A DNA stretch of 64,000 nucleotides from Streptomyces sp. HB132 (GCF_016909575.1 NZ_JAFBGA010000006.1:248001-312000); one strand, 5' to 3'; positions 1 through 9,376 are shown, numbered from the stretch's first letter. Notes: generated from the sequence alone by a model not told the origin. Program-made: numbers and translations.

Positions 1-492
1 CGCCGCGAGCGGGAGATCTTCGAGGAGGACAACGACTTCGCGAGCAACCTCGCCCTGCTGGGCCGCTCCTTCGGCGCGTACGACTTCGGCGTGCACGACC
101 TGGACGCACCGTTCCCGGACGTCGCCCACCTGGCGGAGAAGGGCGGCCGGACAGGTGCCGCGAAGATCATCGAGCGCGCACGGACGGAGCACCTGTCGCT
201 GCGTCAGGTTGCCGAGTCCGTCAACGCGTTCCGCCGATCACCGTTCGTCGGGGCTCCGGAGACCGTCGCTGACACCATCGAGCAGTGGTACGACGCGGGC
301 ACCCTGGACGGCATCAACCTGGCCTTCAGGAACAACGACGACCTCGACCGCTTCGTGGACGGCGTGGTGCCGCTCCTGCAGAAGCGCGGCCTGTTCCGGA
401 CCGAGTACGAGGCGGACACCCTGCGCGGCAACCTCGGGCTCCCCCTCCCGGCGAACCGTCACACCTCCGAGCGCGAGCTCGTGAACGACTGA
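1..492 (+). CDS. Partial LLM-class flavin monooxygenase, NtaA/SnaA/DszA type (3' end)
   Basis: Only the last 163 codons are present; the frame is open to base 1, so the start lies left of the window. The C-terminus has the layout of FMN-dependent monooxygenases of the nitrilotriacetate/dibenzothiophene-sulfone group: a VGAPETVAD segment, then a YDAGTLDGINLAF strand, then VVPLLQKRGLFRTEYE and a short GLPLPAN tail. Such enzymes take reduced FMN from a partner reductase and oxygenate small organic substrates in the cytosol. A SsuE-like FMN reductase two genes downstream on the same strand is a plausible partner. The family is clear; the substrate cannot be told. Confidence 0.85.
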   Translation, partial: RREREIFEEDNDFASNLALLGRSFGAYDFGVHDLDAPFPDVAHLAEKGGRTGAAKIIERARTEHLSLRQVAESVNAFRRSPFVGAPETVADTIEQWYDAGTLDGINLAFRNNDDLDRFVDGVVPLLQKRGLFRTEYEADTLRGNLGLPLPANRHTSERELVND

Positions 493-544
493 CGCGGTCC
501 GCGAAACCCCCGAGCAGGCACGCACACGCACGCAGGAGTCCGAG

Positions 545-1315
545 ATGACCGAGTACGACGACCACTACGCCCCAGAGGGCCTGAGCACGCGCGGCACCGT
601 CGTCGTGGTGCCCGGCCGCGGCGAGACCCGGGCGACCTACACCCGGTTCGGCAGGCGGCTGGCCTCCGATGCCTACCGTGTCCGGATCGTCGACGCCCCC
701 GACCTCGACGGGGGTGACCTGGCGGGCTCGCTGACCCGCTTCGGCGAACAACTCGCCGCTGCGGCCGAGGACTCGGCCACGGGTGAGGACGGTGCCGTAC
801 GCCCCCTCGTGCTGGTGGGCGCGGACAGCGGAGCGGTCGCCGTGGCGGCGCTCCTCGGCCGGGACGGCGTACCGTCCGCCGCGCGGCCCGACGCGGTCGT
901 CCTCGCGGGGGTCCCCGGGGGCGGCGCGACCGCCGTAGGCGGCTGGGCGGACGAGCTCGACGTGCGTACTGCCTGCCCCGTCCATCGGGGCACGCTCACC
1001 GAGGACGACGGCATACGGCGCGGCGCGCTCGAGGAGGAGGTCCCTCAGGCGCTGCTCACGGCCGCGTACGACAGCGCGCTCGACGTACCCGCGCTGTTCC
1101 TCCTCGGTGACGCCGATCCGCTCGCGGACCGCGAGGCACTCGTGCGAACGGCGAAGTCGCTGCCGCGCGCCCGCCTGTCGGTGGTGCGGGACGCCCACCA
1201 CGACGTCCTGAACGACATGCAGCACCGCTCGGTCGCCGCGGAGGCCGTCACCTTCCTGGAGACCCTGCGCAACGGGCTGGTGCCGGTCCTCACGGTCGAG
1301 TCGAGCACCTGGTAG
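545..1315 (+). CDS. Alpha/beta hydrolase
   Basis: A 256-residue cytosolic protein with no signal peptide. The nucleophile elbow is ADSGA with Ser95, reached after a typical PLVLVGADSG strand. A late LLGDADPL segment supplies the acid residue, and RDAHHDV near residue 220 supplies the histidine. The oxyanion region is VVPGRGE near residue 22. The start ATG has GGAG upstream and lies 52 bases after the monooxygenase stop, so it is probably in the same transcript as its neighbours. The gene set monooxygenase, hydrolase, FMN reductase suggests a small catabolic unit acting on an ester- or sulfur-containing compound, which is inference. Confidence 0.8.
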   Translation: MTEYDDHYAPEGLSTRGTVVVVPGRGETRATYTRFGRRLASDAYRVRIVDAPDLDGGDLAGSLTRFGEQLAAAAEDSATGEDGAVRPLVLVGADSGAVAVAALLGRDGVPSAARPDAVVLAGVPGGGATAVGGWADELDVRTACPVHRGTLTEDDGIRRGALEEEVPQALLTAAYDSALDVPALFLLGDADPLADREALVRTAKSLPRARLSVVRDAHHDVLNDMQHRSVAAEAVTFLETLRNGLVPVLTVESSTW

Positions 1316-1370
1316 CCGCTGTCACGCCCGGCACCGCACGCATTTCCGACCCGTAGAGAAAGGCTTTCCC

Positions 1371-1928
1371 ATGGCACGCATCCTGTCCGTCTCCGGCAGT
1401 CCCTCCGCCACCTCCCGTACCGCACGGCTCCTGCGCCACCTCGACGAGCGGCTCCGGGACCAGGGTCACGAGGTGACGCCGCTGGACGTGCGCACCCTGC
1501 CCGCCGAGGCGCTGCTCGGGGCCGACTTCCGGCACCCGGCGGTCGTCGAGGCCACGGCTCTGTTCGAGGAGGCGGACGGGGTGGTCATCGGCACCCCCGT
1601 CTACAAGGCCGCCTACTCGGGTCTGCTGAAGACGCTGCTGGATCTGCTCCCCCAGTTCGCGCTGGCCGGCAAGACCGTGCTGCCGCTGGCCACCGGAGGG
1701 AGCACGGCCCATGTACTGGCCATCGACTACGCGCTGCGCCCCGTGCTCAGCTCCATGGGGGCGTCGCACATCGTCCCGGGCTGGTTCACGCTCGACAAGG
1801 ACATCGCCACCGGAGAGAACGGCACCCTGGCCGTCGCCCCCGGCACGGCCGAGGCCCTCGGCCACGTCACCGACACCTTCTCCCGGGCTCTGGGCGGGCG
1901 TACGGCGGTACTGGCCCCCACGGGCTGA
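1371..1928 (+). CDS. NADPH-dependent FMN reductase, SsuE/flavodoxin-like
   Basis: 185 residues with the flavodoxin-like reductase pattern: an N-terminal LSVSGSPSATSRTARLL phosphate-binding loop, GTPVYKAAYSGLLKTLLD at about residues 77-94 (the isoalloxazine contact of SsuE-type enzymes), and LATGGSTAHVLAIDYALRP near residue 110. The family reduces FMN with NADPH and passes free FMNH2 to two-component monooxygenases. It ends five bases before the convergent FAD oxidoreductase stop. It probably serves the LLM monooxygenase at the left edge. Confidence 0.85.
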   Translation: MARILSVSGSPSATSRTARLLRHLDERLRDQGHEVTPLDVRTLPAEALLGADFRHPAVVEATALFEEADGVVIGTPVYKAAYSGLLKTLLDLLPQFALAGKTVLPLATGGSTAHVLAIDYALRPVLSSMGASHIVPGWFTLDKDIATGENGTLAVAPGTAEALGHVTDTFSRALGGRTAVLAPTG

Positions 1929-1932
1929 ACGC

Positions 1933-3348
1933 TCACGCCGCCCTCAGGTGCCGCCACACCGCCTTCGCCGCGTGATGCCCCGACATGCCGTGGACACCCG
2001 GGCCGGGCGGGGTGGCCGACGAGCAGAGGAAGACGGCGGGGTGCGCGGTGGCGTACGGCACGCGGGCGAGCTTGGGCCGGATCACCGTCTGGAGCCCGGC
2101 GAACGCACCGGTGGCGATGTCTCCGCCGACGTAGTTGGCGTTGCGCGCCGCGAGCTGGGGCGGTCCGGCGACCGCGCGGGCCAGCACCAGGTCGCGGAAA
2201 CCCGGGGCGAAGCGCTCCAGTTGCCGCTCGATGGCCTCGGTGGCGTCGCCCTCCCAGCCTGCCGGTACGTGCCCGTACACCCAGAAGACGTGACGGCCCT
2301 CGGGTGCGCGGGTCGGATCGACGATGCTGGGCTGAGCGGTGATCAGGAAGGGGACTTTCGGGGCGTGGCCCGCTCCCGCGGCGCGCAGGGCCGCGTCGAT
2401 CTCGGTGGCGGTGGGTCCGACATGGACCGTGCCGGCACGCCGGGCCTCCTGCGCAGTCCACGGCACGGGGCCCGACAGCGCGTAGTCGATCTTGAAGCAG
2501 GCGGCACCGTAGCGGTAGCGGTCGTAGGCGCCGCCGAGTCCGGCGATCCGGGCGAGCGCGGTCGGTGAGGTGTCGAAGACGTAGGCGCGGGCTGGCGGGA
2601 GTTCGTCGAGGCGTTTGACCTCGACGCCCGTGCGGATGGTGCCCCCCACTTCCCGCAGCAGGGCGGCCAGTGCGTCGGAGATGGCCTGCGAGCCGCCGCG
2701 CGGCACCGGCCAGCCGTTCTCGTGCGCCGCGAGCGCGAAGAGCAGGGCGATCCCACCGGTCGCGATGCCACTGGTGGGTGCGATGGCGTGCCCGGCGAGG
2801 CCCGCCATCAGAGCGCGCGCCTTCTCTCCACGGAATCGCCGGGAGAGCAGCGTGGCCGGCTGAACGGCGTCCAGTCCGAAGCGCGCCCAGCGGTACGGGT
2901 CCTTGGGCAGTCCGTCCCACGGGGTGCGCAGGAAGTCCTGCGCGAGGGTGTCCCAGTGGCCTGTGAAGGGTGCGACCAGCCTGCGGTAGGCGCCCGCGTC
3001 CTGTGGGCCCAGTGACATGGCGGACTCCCCGACCGACCTGGTGAGCACCGCGGCGGAGCCGTCCGGGAAGGGGTGGGCGAGTGACAACGGCGCCTGGAGC
3101 CATTCGAGGCCGTGCCGGGCGAGCGGCATCGCCTGGAAGGCCGGGGACCCGATGCCCAGCGGGTGCACGGCGGAACACGGGTCGTGGCGGAAGCCGGGAA
3201 GGGTCAGCTCCTCGGTGCGGGCGCCGCCCCCGACGGTCTCACCGGCCTCGAACAACTCCACGGCGAAGCCGCGGCGGGCCAGCTCGACAGCGGCTGTCAG
3301 CCCGTTCGGGCCCGCCCCCACGACGACGGCATCCAGCATCGTTGGCAC
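1933..3348 (-). CDS. NAD(P)/FAD-dependent oxidoreductase, phytoene desaturase-like
   Basis: 471 residues beginning with a Rossmann dinucleotide loop GAGPNG at residues 11-16, followed by the acidic residue of LFEAGETVGGG that contacts the ribose. The size, the GGARTEELTLPGFRHDPCSAVHP region and the C-terminal HGMSGHHAAKAVWRHL segment fit the CrtI-like amine-oxidase superfamily members often annotated as phytoene desaturase family in actinomycetes. No carotenoid genes are nearby, so a true carotenoid role is not supported. An ATG three codons in from the called start is an alternative. Confidence 0.8.
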   Translation of the reverse strand: MPTMLDAVVVGAGPNGLTAAVELARRGFAVELFEAGETVGGGARTEELTLPGFRHDPCSAVHPLGIGSPAFQAMPLARHGLEWLQAPLSLAHPFPDGSAAVLTRSVGESAMSLGPQDAGAYRRLVAPFTGHWDTLAQDFLRTPWDGLPKDPYRWARFGLDAVQPATLLSRRFRGEKARALMAGLAGHAIAPTSGIATGGIALLFALAAHENGWPVPRGGSQAISDALAALLREVGGTIRTGVEVKRLDELPPARAYVFDTSPTALARIAGLGGAYDRYRYGAACFKIDYALSGPVPWTAQEARRAGTVHVGPTATEIDAALRAAGAGHAPKVPFLITAQPSIVDPTRAPEGRHVFWVYGHVPAGWEGDATEAIERQLERFAPGFRDLVLARAVAGPPQLAARNANYVGGDIATGAFAGLQTVIRPKLARVPYATAHPAVFLCSSATPPGPGVHGMSGHHAAKAVWRHLRAA

Positions 3349-3434
3349 CTTCGGACTCCTTTGTCAGCCGGTGGCCGGGGAACCCAGGATATTCGGGTGT
3401 GCCGACGACGGACCCCCGGGTATCCTCCAGCTCG

Positions 3435-4271
3435 ATGACCAGCGAATATGTGCCCTCCCCCGCCATCGGCGCGATGGCCTTGCTACTCACCCGGCTGCCC
3501 GGTGTCGAGGCCGTCGCCCTGGGCGGAAGCCGGGCCCGAGGAACCCACCGGCCCGATTCCGACTGGGATCTCGGCGTCTACTACCGGGGCGCCCTCGATC
3601 TGTCCGCCCTGACCGCGACGGCGTCCGAGGCACAGGGCACGCCGGTCGACGTGGCGGGCCCCGGCGGATGGGGCCCCTGGGTGAACGGCGGCGCGTGGCT
3701 GACGGTGGACGGCGTCGCCGTCGACTGGATCCTGCGCGATCTGGACCGGGTGGAGTCCGTGTGGGCCGACTGCCGGGCGGGCCGCTTCGAGGTGGGGGTG
3801 CAACCCGGCCACCCGTTGGGGTTCTGGTCCCCCTGCTACGTGGGGGAGGTCGCCGTCGGCCGGGTGCTGGAGGACCCCCGCGGCGAGCTGACGCGCCTTC
3901 AGCAGGAGACGCGCGTCTACCCGGAGCCGCTGCGCCGTGCGCTCGTCGACGCGGCCTGGGAGGCCGGGTTCTCCGTGGACTCCGCGCGCAAGTCGGCCCC
4001 GTCCGGGGACACGCTCCATGTCGCCCTCTGCCTGTCGAAGGCCTTCGGGATCCTCGTCCAGGCCCTGCACGCCCATCACCGGGTCTGGTGCCTCAACGAG
4101 AAAGGGGCGCTCGCCTCCGCAGCCGCCCTGCCGGACACCCCGACGGACTTCGCGGACCGGGTGTCCGCGGCCCTGCGCGGCCTGGACGCGGCGGCGGTGG
4201 AGGCGGCGGCCGACGTCGTCCGCGATGTGCGCGCCGTGCTCGATTACGGCTCCGCGGCCGGCGGTGCCTGA
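3435..4271 (+). CDS. Nucleotidyltransferase-domain protein
   Basis: 278 residues. The pol-beta superfamily nucleotidyltransferase signature is intact: GGSRARG at residues 30-36, then DSDWDLG with metal-binding aspartates 43 and 45. A C-terminal helical part follows, as in minimal or aminoglycoside-type transferases with a fused helical domain. The ATG at 3435 was chosen because the conserved fold begins about 25 residues later and codons upstream look like shadow of the opposite gene. It is divergent from the FAD oxidoreductase and convergent with the phosphatase. The acceptor substrate is unknown. Confidence 0.75.
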   Translation: MTSEYVPSPAIGAMALLLTRLPGVEAVALGGSRARGTHRPDSDWDLGVYYRGALDLSALTATASEAQGTPVDVAGPGGWGPWVNGGAWLTVDGVAVDWILRDLDRVESVWADCRAGRFEVGVQPGHPLGFWSPCYVGEVAVGRVLEDPRGELTRLQQETRVYPEPLRRALVDAAWEAGFSVDSARKSAPSGDTLHVALCLSKAFGILVQALHAHHRVWCLNEKGALASAAALPDTPTDFADRVSAALRGLDAAAVEAAADVVRDVRAVLDYGSAAGGA

Positions 4272-4332
4272 GGTGCGGCGCCGCCGGGACGGTGCCTGAC
4301 CTGGAGCCGTCGAGGGTGGACGCGGGGCGGCC

Positions 4333-5184
4333 CTACTCCTGCCCGCCGGCCCGCAGTGCGTCCAGGATCCGCTCCGCCGTCGCCTCGTCCCTGGCCGCGG
4401 TGAACGGCAGGTCGTTCCCGCCGGTGATGCGGTACGGGACACCGGAGAGTGTCGACTGGGCGCCGCCCGCCTCGGTGACCAGGAGGAGTCCTGCGGCATG
4501 GTCCCAGGCGAACTCCCAGTTGAAGGCGACCGCGTCCTGCGCACCGCACGCGACGGCGAGGTACTCGAGGCCGGCAGACCCGCAGGCGCGGGCGTCGATG
4601 CCGTCGGTGCGCAGACCCAGCAGGGCGCGCTTCTGTGCGTCGGAGGTGTAGTCGGGGTGGGACATGGCCACCTTGAGCACCGCGCCGGGCGCGGGCGAAC
4701 CACTCCGCAGAGCCGTGCCGTTGAGCGTGGCGCCCCGGCCCCGAACGGCGACGGCCACCTCGTCGAGCACGGGGGCGTAGGTCCACGAGGCGTACACCTC
4801 CCCGTGCCACGCGAGGGCGACCAGGGTGCAGAAGCCCGGTTCGCCGCGAACGAACTGGCGGGTGCCGTCGACCGGGTCGACGATCCACACGGGTGCGTCG
4901 CCGCCGAGCGCGTCGTAGACCTCGGGGTCGGCGTGGACGGCCTCCTCGCCGACGACGACCGAGCCGGGAAGCAACCGGGTCAGGGAAGCGGTGAGGTGCT
5001 CCTCGGCCAGCCGGTCCGCTGCGGTGACCAGGTCGTGCGGGCCGCTCTTCTCGACGATCTCGTGTGCGGCCAGCTGCCGGTAGCGCGGCAGGATCTCGGC
5101 GGCTGCCGCTGCCCGGACCGCCGCCTCCACCTCGGCCGTCGGCCCGGCGTGGCCGGCGGTCCCGTACAGAAAGTCATCGATCAT
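4333..5184 (-). CDS. Inositol monophosphatase / histidinol-phosphatase family phosphatase
   Basis: 283 residues with all IMPase-family metal ligands: Glu in VVGEEAV (79-81), WIVDPVDGTRQF with Asp103 and Asp106, and AWDHAAGLLLVTEAGG with Asp228. The family removes phosphate from inositol phosphate, histidinol phosphate, fructose bisphosphate or PAP using magnesium. The GEPGFCTLVALAWHG segment after the metal motif is closest to actinobacterial histidinol-phosphatase/IMPase members. It lies 45 bases downstream of the gamma-glutamyltransferase and could share its transcript. Confidence 0.85.
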   Translation of the reverse strand: MIDDFLYGTAGHAGPTAEVEAAVRAAAAAEILPRYRQLAAHEIVEKSGPHDLVTAADRLAEEHLTASLTRLLPGSVVVGEEAVHADPEVYDALGGDAPVWIVDPVDGTRQFVRGEPGFCTLVALAWHGEVYASWTYAPVLDEVAVAVRGRGATLNGTALRSGSPAPGAVLKVAMSHPDYTSDAQKRALLGLRTDGIDARACGSAGLEYLAVACGAQDAVAFNWEFAWDHAAGLLLVTEAGGAQSTLSGVPYRITGGNDLPFTAARDEATAERILDALRAGGQE

Positions 5185-5229
5185 GACTCCAGCTAAGCAC
5201 GGTCCGCCGGGGCCACCCCGGGCAGGTGG

Positions 5230-7026
5230 TCAGCGGCCGACCGCGTAGCCCTGCATCCCGCGGGGGTTGGCGGCGGCGGACAGGACGCCGGTCTCCGGGT
5301 CCCTGGCGACGGCGCACATCCGGCCCTCGGACCAGGGGTCGCCCACGGTGACGTCGTGGCCGCGCCTGCGCAGTTCCGCGACGACCTCAGGGTCCATGCC
5401 CTCCTCGACGGTGACGCTGCCAGGTCGCATCCCGCGCGGGAAGAAGGAGCCGGGGAAGCTGTCGTTGTGCCAGTTCGGGGCGTCGATGGCGCCCTGGAGG
5501 TCGAGGCCGCCGCGAACCCTGTCGCGCAGGGCGACGGCGAGGAAGAAGTGCACCTGCCACTGGTCCTGCTGGTCGCCGCCGGGGGTGCCGAACGCCATGA
5601 CGGGGACTCCGTCGCGCAGGGCGAGGGACGGGGTCAGCGTGGTGCGGGGGCGGCGGCCGGGGGTCAGCGTGTTCGGCAGTCCCTCGTCGAGCCAGGCCAT
5701 CTGCAGCCGGGTGCCGAGCGGGAAGCCGAGCTCGGGCACGACGGGGTTGGACTGGAGCCAGCCGCCGCTGGGTGTGGCGGCGACCATGTTCCCCCAGCGG
5801 TCGACGATGTCGAGGTGGCAGGTGTCCCCACGGGTCGCACCGTCCTTGGCCACGGTCGGTTCGCCCGCTCCGGCCACCGGGGCGCCCACGGCGTCGAGGC
5901 CGGAGGCGACGGCGCGGGCGTGCGCGCTGAGGACCGGGGTGCGGCCCCCGGGACTGCCGGGGCTCAGCTCCAGGGAGGCGCTGTCCTTGATCAGGGCGCG
6001 GCGCTCGTCGTTGTAGGCGGCGGACAGGAGGGTGTCGACGGGGACCTCGGCGGCGTCGCCGTACCAGGCCTCGCGGTCGGCCATAGCGAGCTTGCAGCCC
6101 TCGACGAGCAGGTGGACGTAGTCGGCGGAGCCGTAGGCCGGGAGTTCGGCCGGGAGGAGGGCGAGCTGCTGGAGGAAGACGGGGCCCTGGCTCCAGCCGG
6201 CCGCCTTGGCCAGGGTCCAGCCGTTCCAGTCGTAGGTGGCGGGCGGCTCGTACGTCGCGGACCAGTCGGCCAGGTCGGCGGCGGTGAGGGTGCCGGTGTG
6301 GCGGGTTCCGCTGGTGTCCATGGTGGGTACGGCGGCCTGGCGGACCAGCGCCTCGGCGATGAAGCCCGTGCGCCAGATCTGTCGGGCGGCGTCGATCTGC
6401 GCGACCCGGTCCGCGCCGCCCTCCGCCTCGGCCTCGGCCGTCAGTCGGCGCCAGGTCGCGGCCAGGGCCGGGTTGCGGAACAGCTTGCCGGGCTCGGGCG
6501 CCTTTCCGCCGGGAAGGTAGATGTCGGCGGAGGCCGGCCACTCGGTCTCGAAGAGCTCGCGGACGGTCTCCACGGTCAGGCCGACGCGCTCGACGGGGGC
6601 GTGACCGTCCTCGGCGTATCCGATCGCGTAGCGCAGGACCTCGGCGAGGGTCCTGGTCCCGTGGTCGCGCAGCAGCAGCATCCAGGCGTCGAAGGCGCCG
6701 GGCACCGCGGCGGCGAGCGGGCCGGTGCCGGGGACCAGGTCGAGACCGAGCGAGCGGTAGTGCGCGGCGGAGGCCCCCGCCGGGGCAGGGCCCTGGCCGC
6801 ACAGCACCTGTATCTCGCCGTCCTTCGGCGCCAGGATCATCGGGACCTCGCCGGCCGGGCCGTTGAGGTGCGGCTCGACGACGTGCAGGACGAATCCGGC
6901 GGCGACGGCCGCGTCGTAGGCGTTGCCCCCGTCCTCCAGGACGGCCATCGCCGACTGCGAGGCGAGCCAGTGGGTGGAGGACACCATGCCGAAGGTGCCC
7001 TGGAGGGTGGGGCGGGTGGTGAACAC
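5230..7026 (-). CDS. Gamma-glutamyltransferase family protein, no signal peptide
   Basis: 598 residues. GGT precursors self-cleave before a threonine that becomes the nucleophile of the small subunit; here it is Thr402 in GDTCHLDIVDRWGNMVA, followed by PSGGW and a GTPGGDQQ oxyanion segment. The usual TTH is TCH. The N-terminus (MFTTRPTLQGTFGMVSSTH) starts directly with the mature fold, so the protein is predicted cytosolic, unlike the second GGT homologue at 34,064. It starts at GTG with AAGGAG upstream. Substrate could be glutathione-like thiols or other gamma-glutamyl or acyl compounds. Confidence 0.85.
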   Translation of the reverse strand: MFTTRPTLQGTFGMVSSTHWLASQSAMAVLEDGGNAYDAAVAAGFVLHVVEPHLNGPAGEVPMILAPKDGEIQVLCGQGPAPAGASAAHYRSLGLDLVPGTGPLAAAVPGAFDAWMLLLRDHGTRTLAEVLRYAIGYAEDGHAPVERVGLTVETVRELFETEWPASADIYLPGGKAPEPGKLFRNPALAATWRRLTAEAEAEGGADRVAQIDAARQIWRTGFIAEALVRQAAVPTMDTSGTRHTGTLTAADLADWSATYEPPATYDWNGWTLAKAAGWSQGPVFLQQLALLPAELPAYGSADYVHLLVEGCKLAMADREAWYGDAAEVPVDTLLSAAYNDERRALIKDSASLELSPGSPGGRTPVLSAHARAVASGLDAVGAPVAGAGEPTVAKDGATRGDTCHLDIVDRWGNMVAATPSGGWLQSNPVVPELGFPLGTRLQMAWLDEGLPNTLTPGRRPRTTLTPSLALRDGVPVMAFGTPGGDQQDQWQVHFFLAVALRDRVRGGLDLQGAIDAPNWHNDSFPGSFFPRGMRPGSVTVEEGMDPEVVAELRRRGHDVTVGDPWSEGRMCAVARDPETGVLSAAANPRGMQGYAVGR

Positions 7027-7173
7027 GGGTGCGGCTCCTTGCTACGGCGTGCTGGGCTTCTGGTTCCGTGGCGCGGTTCGGATCGTACGTACCCGGTGCC
7101 GGGGCCCGGCCGGGAGGTCGGGCGGTCGCGTCCGGGGCGGTCCGGCCCAGGTCGTGGCGCGACGCCGTCTCCC

Positions 7174-8013
7174 TCACGGAGCCTTGAAGTACTCCGGGAA
7201 CCGAGGCCCCATCCACGGCTTGCGCCCCCACGCGAGTACCCGCCCCCTGGCCATGGCACCCACCGGCGAGCAGCGGCCGAGCGCCATCAGCAGGAACGTG
7301 ACCGGCTCGATGGAGATCGTGCAGTCGGGGCGGTCCGGGAGATCGTGGCCCACGGTCGCCGTACCGTCGACGAACGTCACCCCGAACCGGCCGCCGCCCC
7401 ACAGCCGGACCGCGTAGCGGGCGTTCAGCCCTGCCGTGGCCGCGGCGTCGGTCACCCGTGGCATGGCCTCGACCATGAAGGGGAGCGCCAGCGCGACCCG
7501 TGCCCGGTCGACCATGTGCGGGCGTTTCAGTGCGCGGGCCAGGTCGTAGCCGTGGCCCAGCATGTGCGTCAGGAGGTAGGAGCCGAGGACCACCCGGTTC
7601 ATCGGTCCCATGGGCGTCATCAGCGTCTCGTCCACGGGGTGCTCGGCCACCGCGTCCAGGTATGCGCCGGCCTGCGTCACGATCATCGCGGCCAGCGGTT
7701 CCGCCGCCCGCTCGCCGAAGGCGGCGAGAACCTGTTCGTTGGCCGCCGCGATGCCCTGCGGAGTGCCGTCGCCGTAACGGCGGGACCGCCCTGCCGCCGC
7801 CTCCGCCATCAGCTCATTGGCCTGCGCCAGGTGCGCGGCCACCTCTCCCACCGTCCACACCAGTCCCGGCACGGGAGCGTCGGTGTCGGGGACACCGCGC
7901 AACAGCGCCGCGATCTCCTCGGCCGTGGCTCGTATCGCATCGGCCAGCCCCTCGGGCAGGCGCTCGGAAGGCGCCCCCCGGACGCTCTGCCCCTGATCTG
8001 CCTCTGAGCCCAT
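7174..8013 (-). CDS. Maleylpyruvate isomerase family, mycothiol-dependent type
   Basis: 279 residues from an ATG preceded by GGTGGGG. The N-terminal DinB-like four-helix part carries GLVWTVGEVAAHLAQANELM, the usual Trp and first metal His of mycothiol-dependent maleylpyruvate isomerase homologues, and LTHMLGHGYDLARAL near residue 165 supplies the second His pair. The C-terminal half (residues 185-279) is an SCP2-like domain. An open frame extends 25 codons further upstream but that part is low-complexity. It is divergent from the lipoate ligase. The exact reaction is unknown; mycothiol use is inferred from the family. Confidence 0.75.
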   Translation of the reverse strand: MGSEADQGQSVRGAPSERLPEGLADAIRATAEEIAALLRGVPDTDAPVPGLVWTVGEVAAHLAQANELMAEAAAGRSRRYGDGTPQGIAAANEQVLAAFGERAAEPLAAMIVTQAGAYLDAVAEHPVDETLMTPMGPMNRVVLGSYLLTHMLGHGYDLARALKRPHMVDRARVALALPFMVEAMPRVTDAAATAGLNARYAVRLWGGGRFGVTFVDGTATVGHDLPDRPDCTISIEPVTFLLMALGRCSPVGAMARGRVLAWGRKPWMGPRFPEYFKAP

Positions 8014-8303
8014 TTCCCCACCGCTCCCGTGAACGCCGTGCCCGTCACCCGAGCCCGCCGCCCGCGCCTGTGGCCTGCGGGTACACAAGAGCAGCTCGCA
8101 CGGCGTCCCGGCAAGGGGCGGGTCGGCGGGTCATCGTCCGGGCCGATCAGTTCGCCCACGGTGCCGCGCAGTTGCGGGACCGTGGGCGCTCAGCCGCTCG
8201 CCGGTGCGGGCGTTAGGGTGCGATGCGAAGTATGTGCGCGTATACCGGGAGGTCGGACCAACAGGCTCGGCCCCCTCGCCGCGCACCGGAAGGGAGCGAA
8301 GCC

Positions 8304-9368
8304 GTGCATGGCGAGTACAAGGTGCCCGGCGGCAAGCTTGTCGTCGTGGATCTGGACGTCGAGGAAGGCGTACTGCGCGACGTGCGCGTCGCAGGGGACT
8401 TCTTCCTGGAGCCCGACGAGGCGATCCTCGCGATCGACAGAGCTCTGGAGGGCGCCCCCTCCTCGACGGACGCCGCAGGCCTGGCTGCCCGGATCACGGC
8501 CGCACTGCCGGGGTCGACGGTCATGCTCGGGCTGAGCGCGGAGGGCGTCGGCATCGCCGTTCGGCGAGCCCTGGCCCACGCGACCGAGTGGAGCGACTAC
8601 GACTGGCAGCTGGTGCACATGGGACCGCAGGCGCCGGCCCTGCACATGGCACTGGACGAGGTCCTGACCGCCGAGGTGGCCGCCGGGCGACGGGCACCCA
8701 CGCTGCGGGTCTGGGAATGGGCCTCGCCGGCGGTGGTCATCGGCAGTTTCCAGTCGCTGCGGAACGAGGTGGACCCCGGAGAGGCGGCGAAGCACGGGAT
8801 GACCGTGGTGCGCCGCGTCTCGGGTGGCGGGGCCATGTTCGTGGAGCCCATGAGTACGATCACCTACTCCCTGTCCGTGCCGGAGGCGCTGGTGTCGGGC
8901 CTCTCCTTCGCCGACAGTTACGCCTACCTCGACGACTGGGTCCTGGGCGCACTCGCCGACATGGGGATCAGGGCCTGGTACAAGCCCCTCAACGACATCG
9001 CCACCGACGCCGGCAAGATCGCCGGTGCCGCCCAGAAGCGGATGGTCGGCCCTGACGGCGGCCCGGGAGCCGTGCTGCACCACGTGACCATGTCGTATGA
9101 CGTCGACGCGGACAAACTGGTGAGGGTCCTGCGCATCGGCAAGGAGAAGATGTCCGACAAGGGCACCACGAGCGCCAAGAAGCGTGTCGACCCGCTGCGC
9201 CGTCAGACCGGTCTCGCCCGGGAGCAGGTGATCGACAACATGATCGCGTCCTTCCGTGACCGCTACGGGCTGACCACCGGCGAAGTCACCACGGAGGAGC
9301 TGGCCCGGGCGGAGGAGCTGGTGCAGACGAAGTTCGCCACCGAGGAGTGGACCGCGCGGGTGCCGTAG
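8304..9368 (+). CDS. Lipoate-protein ligase A family with an N-terminal accessory domain
   Basis: 354 residues from a GTG with AAGGGAG eight bases upstream. Residues 1-55 (YKVPGGKLVVVDLDVEEG, GDFFLEPDEAI, ALEG) look like the lipoate ligase accessory domain that is C-terminal in E. coli LplA and a separate LplB in archaea. Residues 98-354 are the catalytic domain with RRVSGGGA at 170-177 and the lysine of NDIATDAGKIAG at 238. It should adenylate lipoate and load it on E2 or GcvH proteins. The domain order here is reversed relative to E. coli. It stands alone, divergent from its left neighbour. Confidence 0.85.
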   Translation: MHGEYKVPGGKLVVVDLDVEEGVLRDVRVAGDFFLEPDEAILAIDRALEGAPSSTDAAGLAARITAALPGSTVMLGLSAEGVGIAVRRALAHATEWSDYDWQLVHMGPQAPALHMALDEVLTAEVAAGRRAPTLRVWEWASPAVVIGSFQSLRNEVDPGEAAKHGMTVVRRVSGGGAMFVEPMSTITYSLSVPEALVSGLSFADSYAYLDDWVLGALADMGIRAWYKPLNDIATDAGKIAGAAQKRMVGPDGGPGAVLHHVTMSYDVDADKLVRVLRIGKEKMSDKGTTSAKKRVDPLRRQTGLAREQVIDNMIASFRDRYGLTTGEVTTEELARAEELVQTKFATEEWTARVP

Positions 9369-9376
9369 GGACATCT

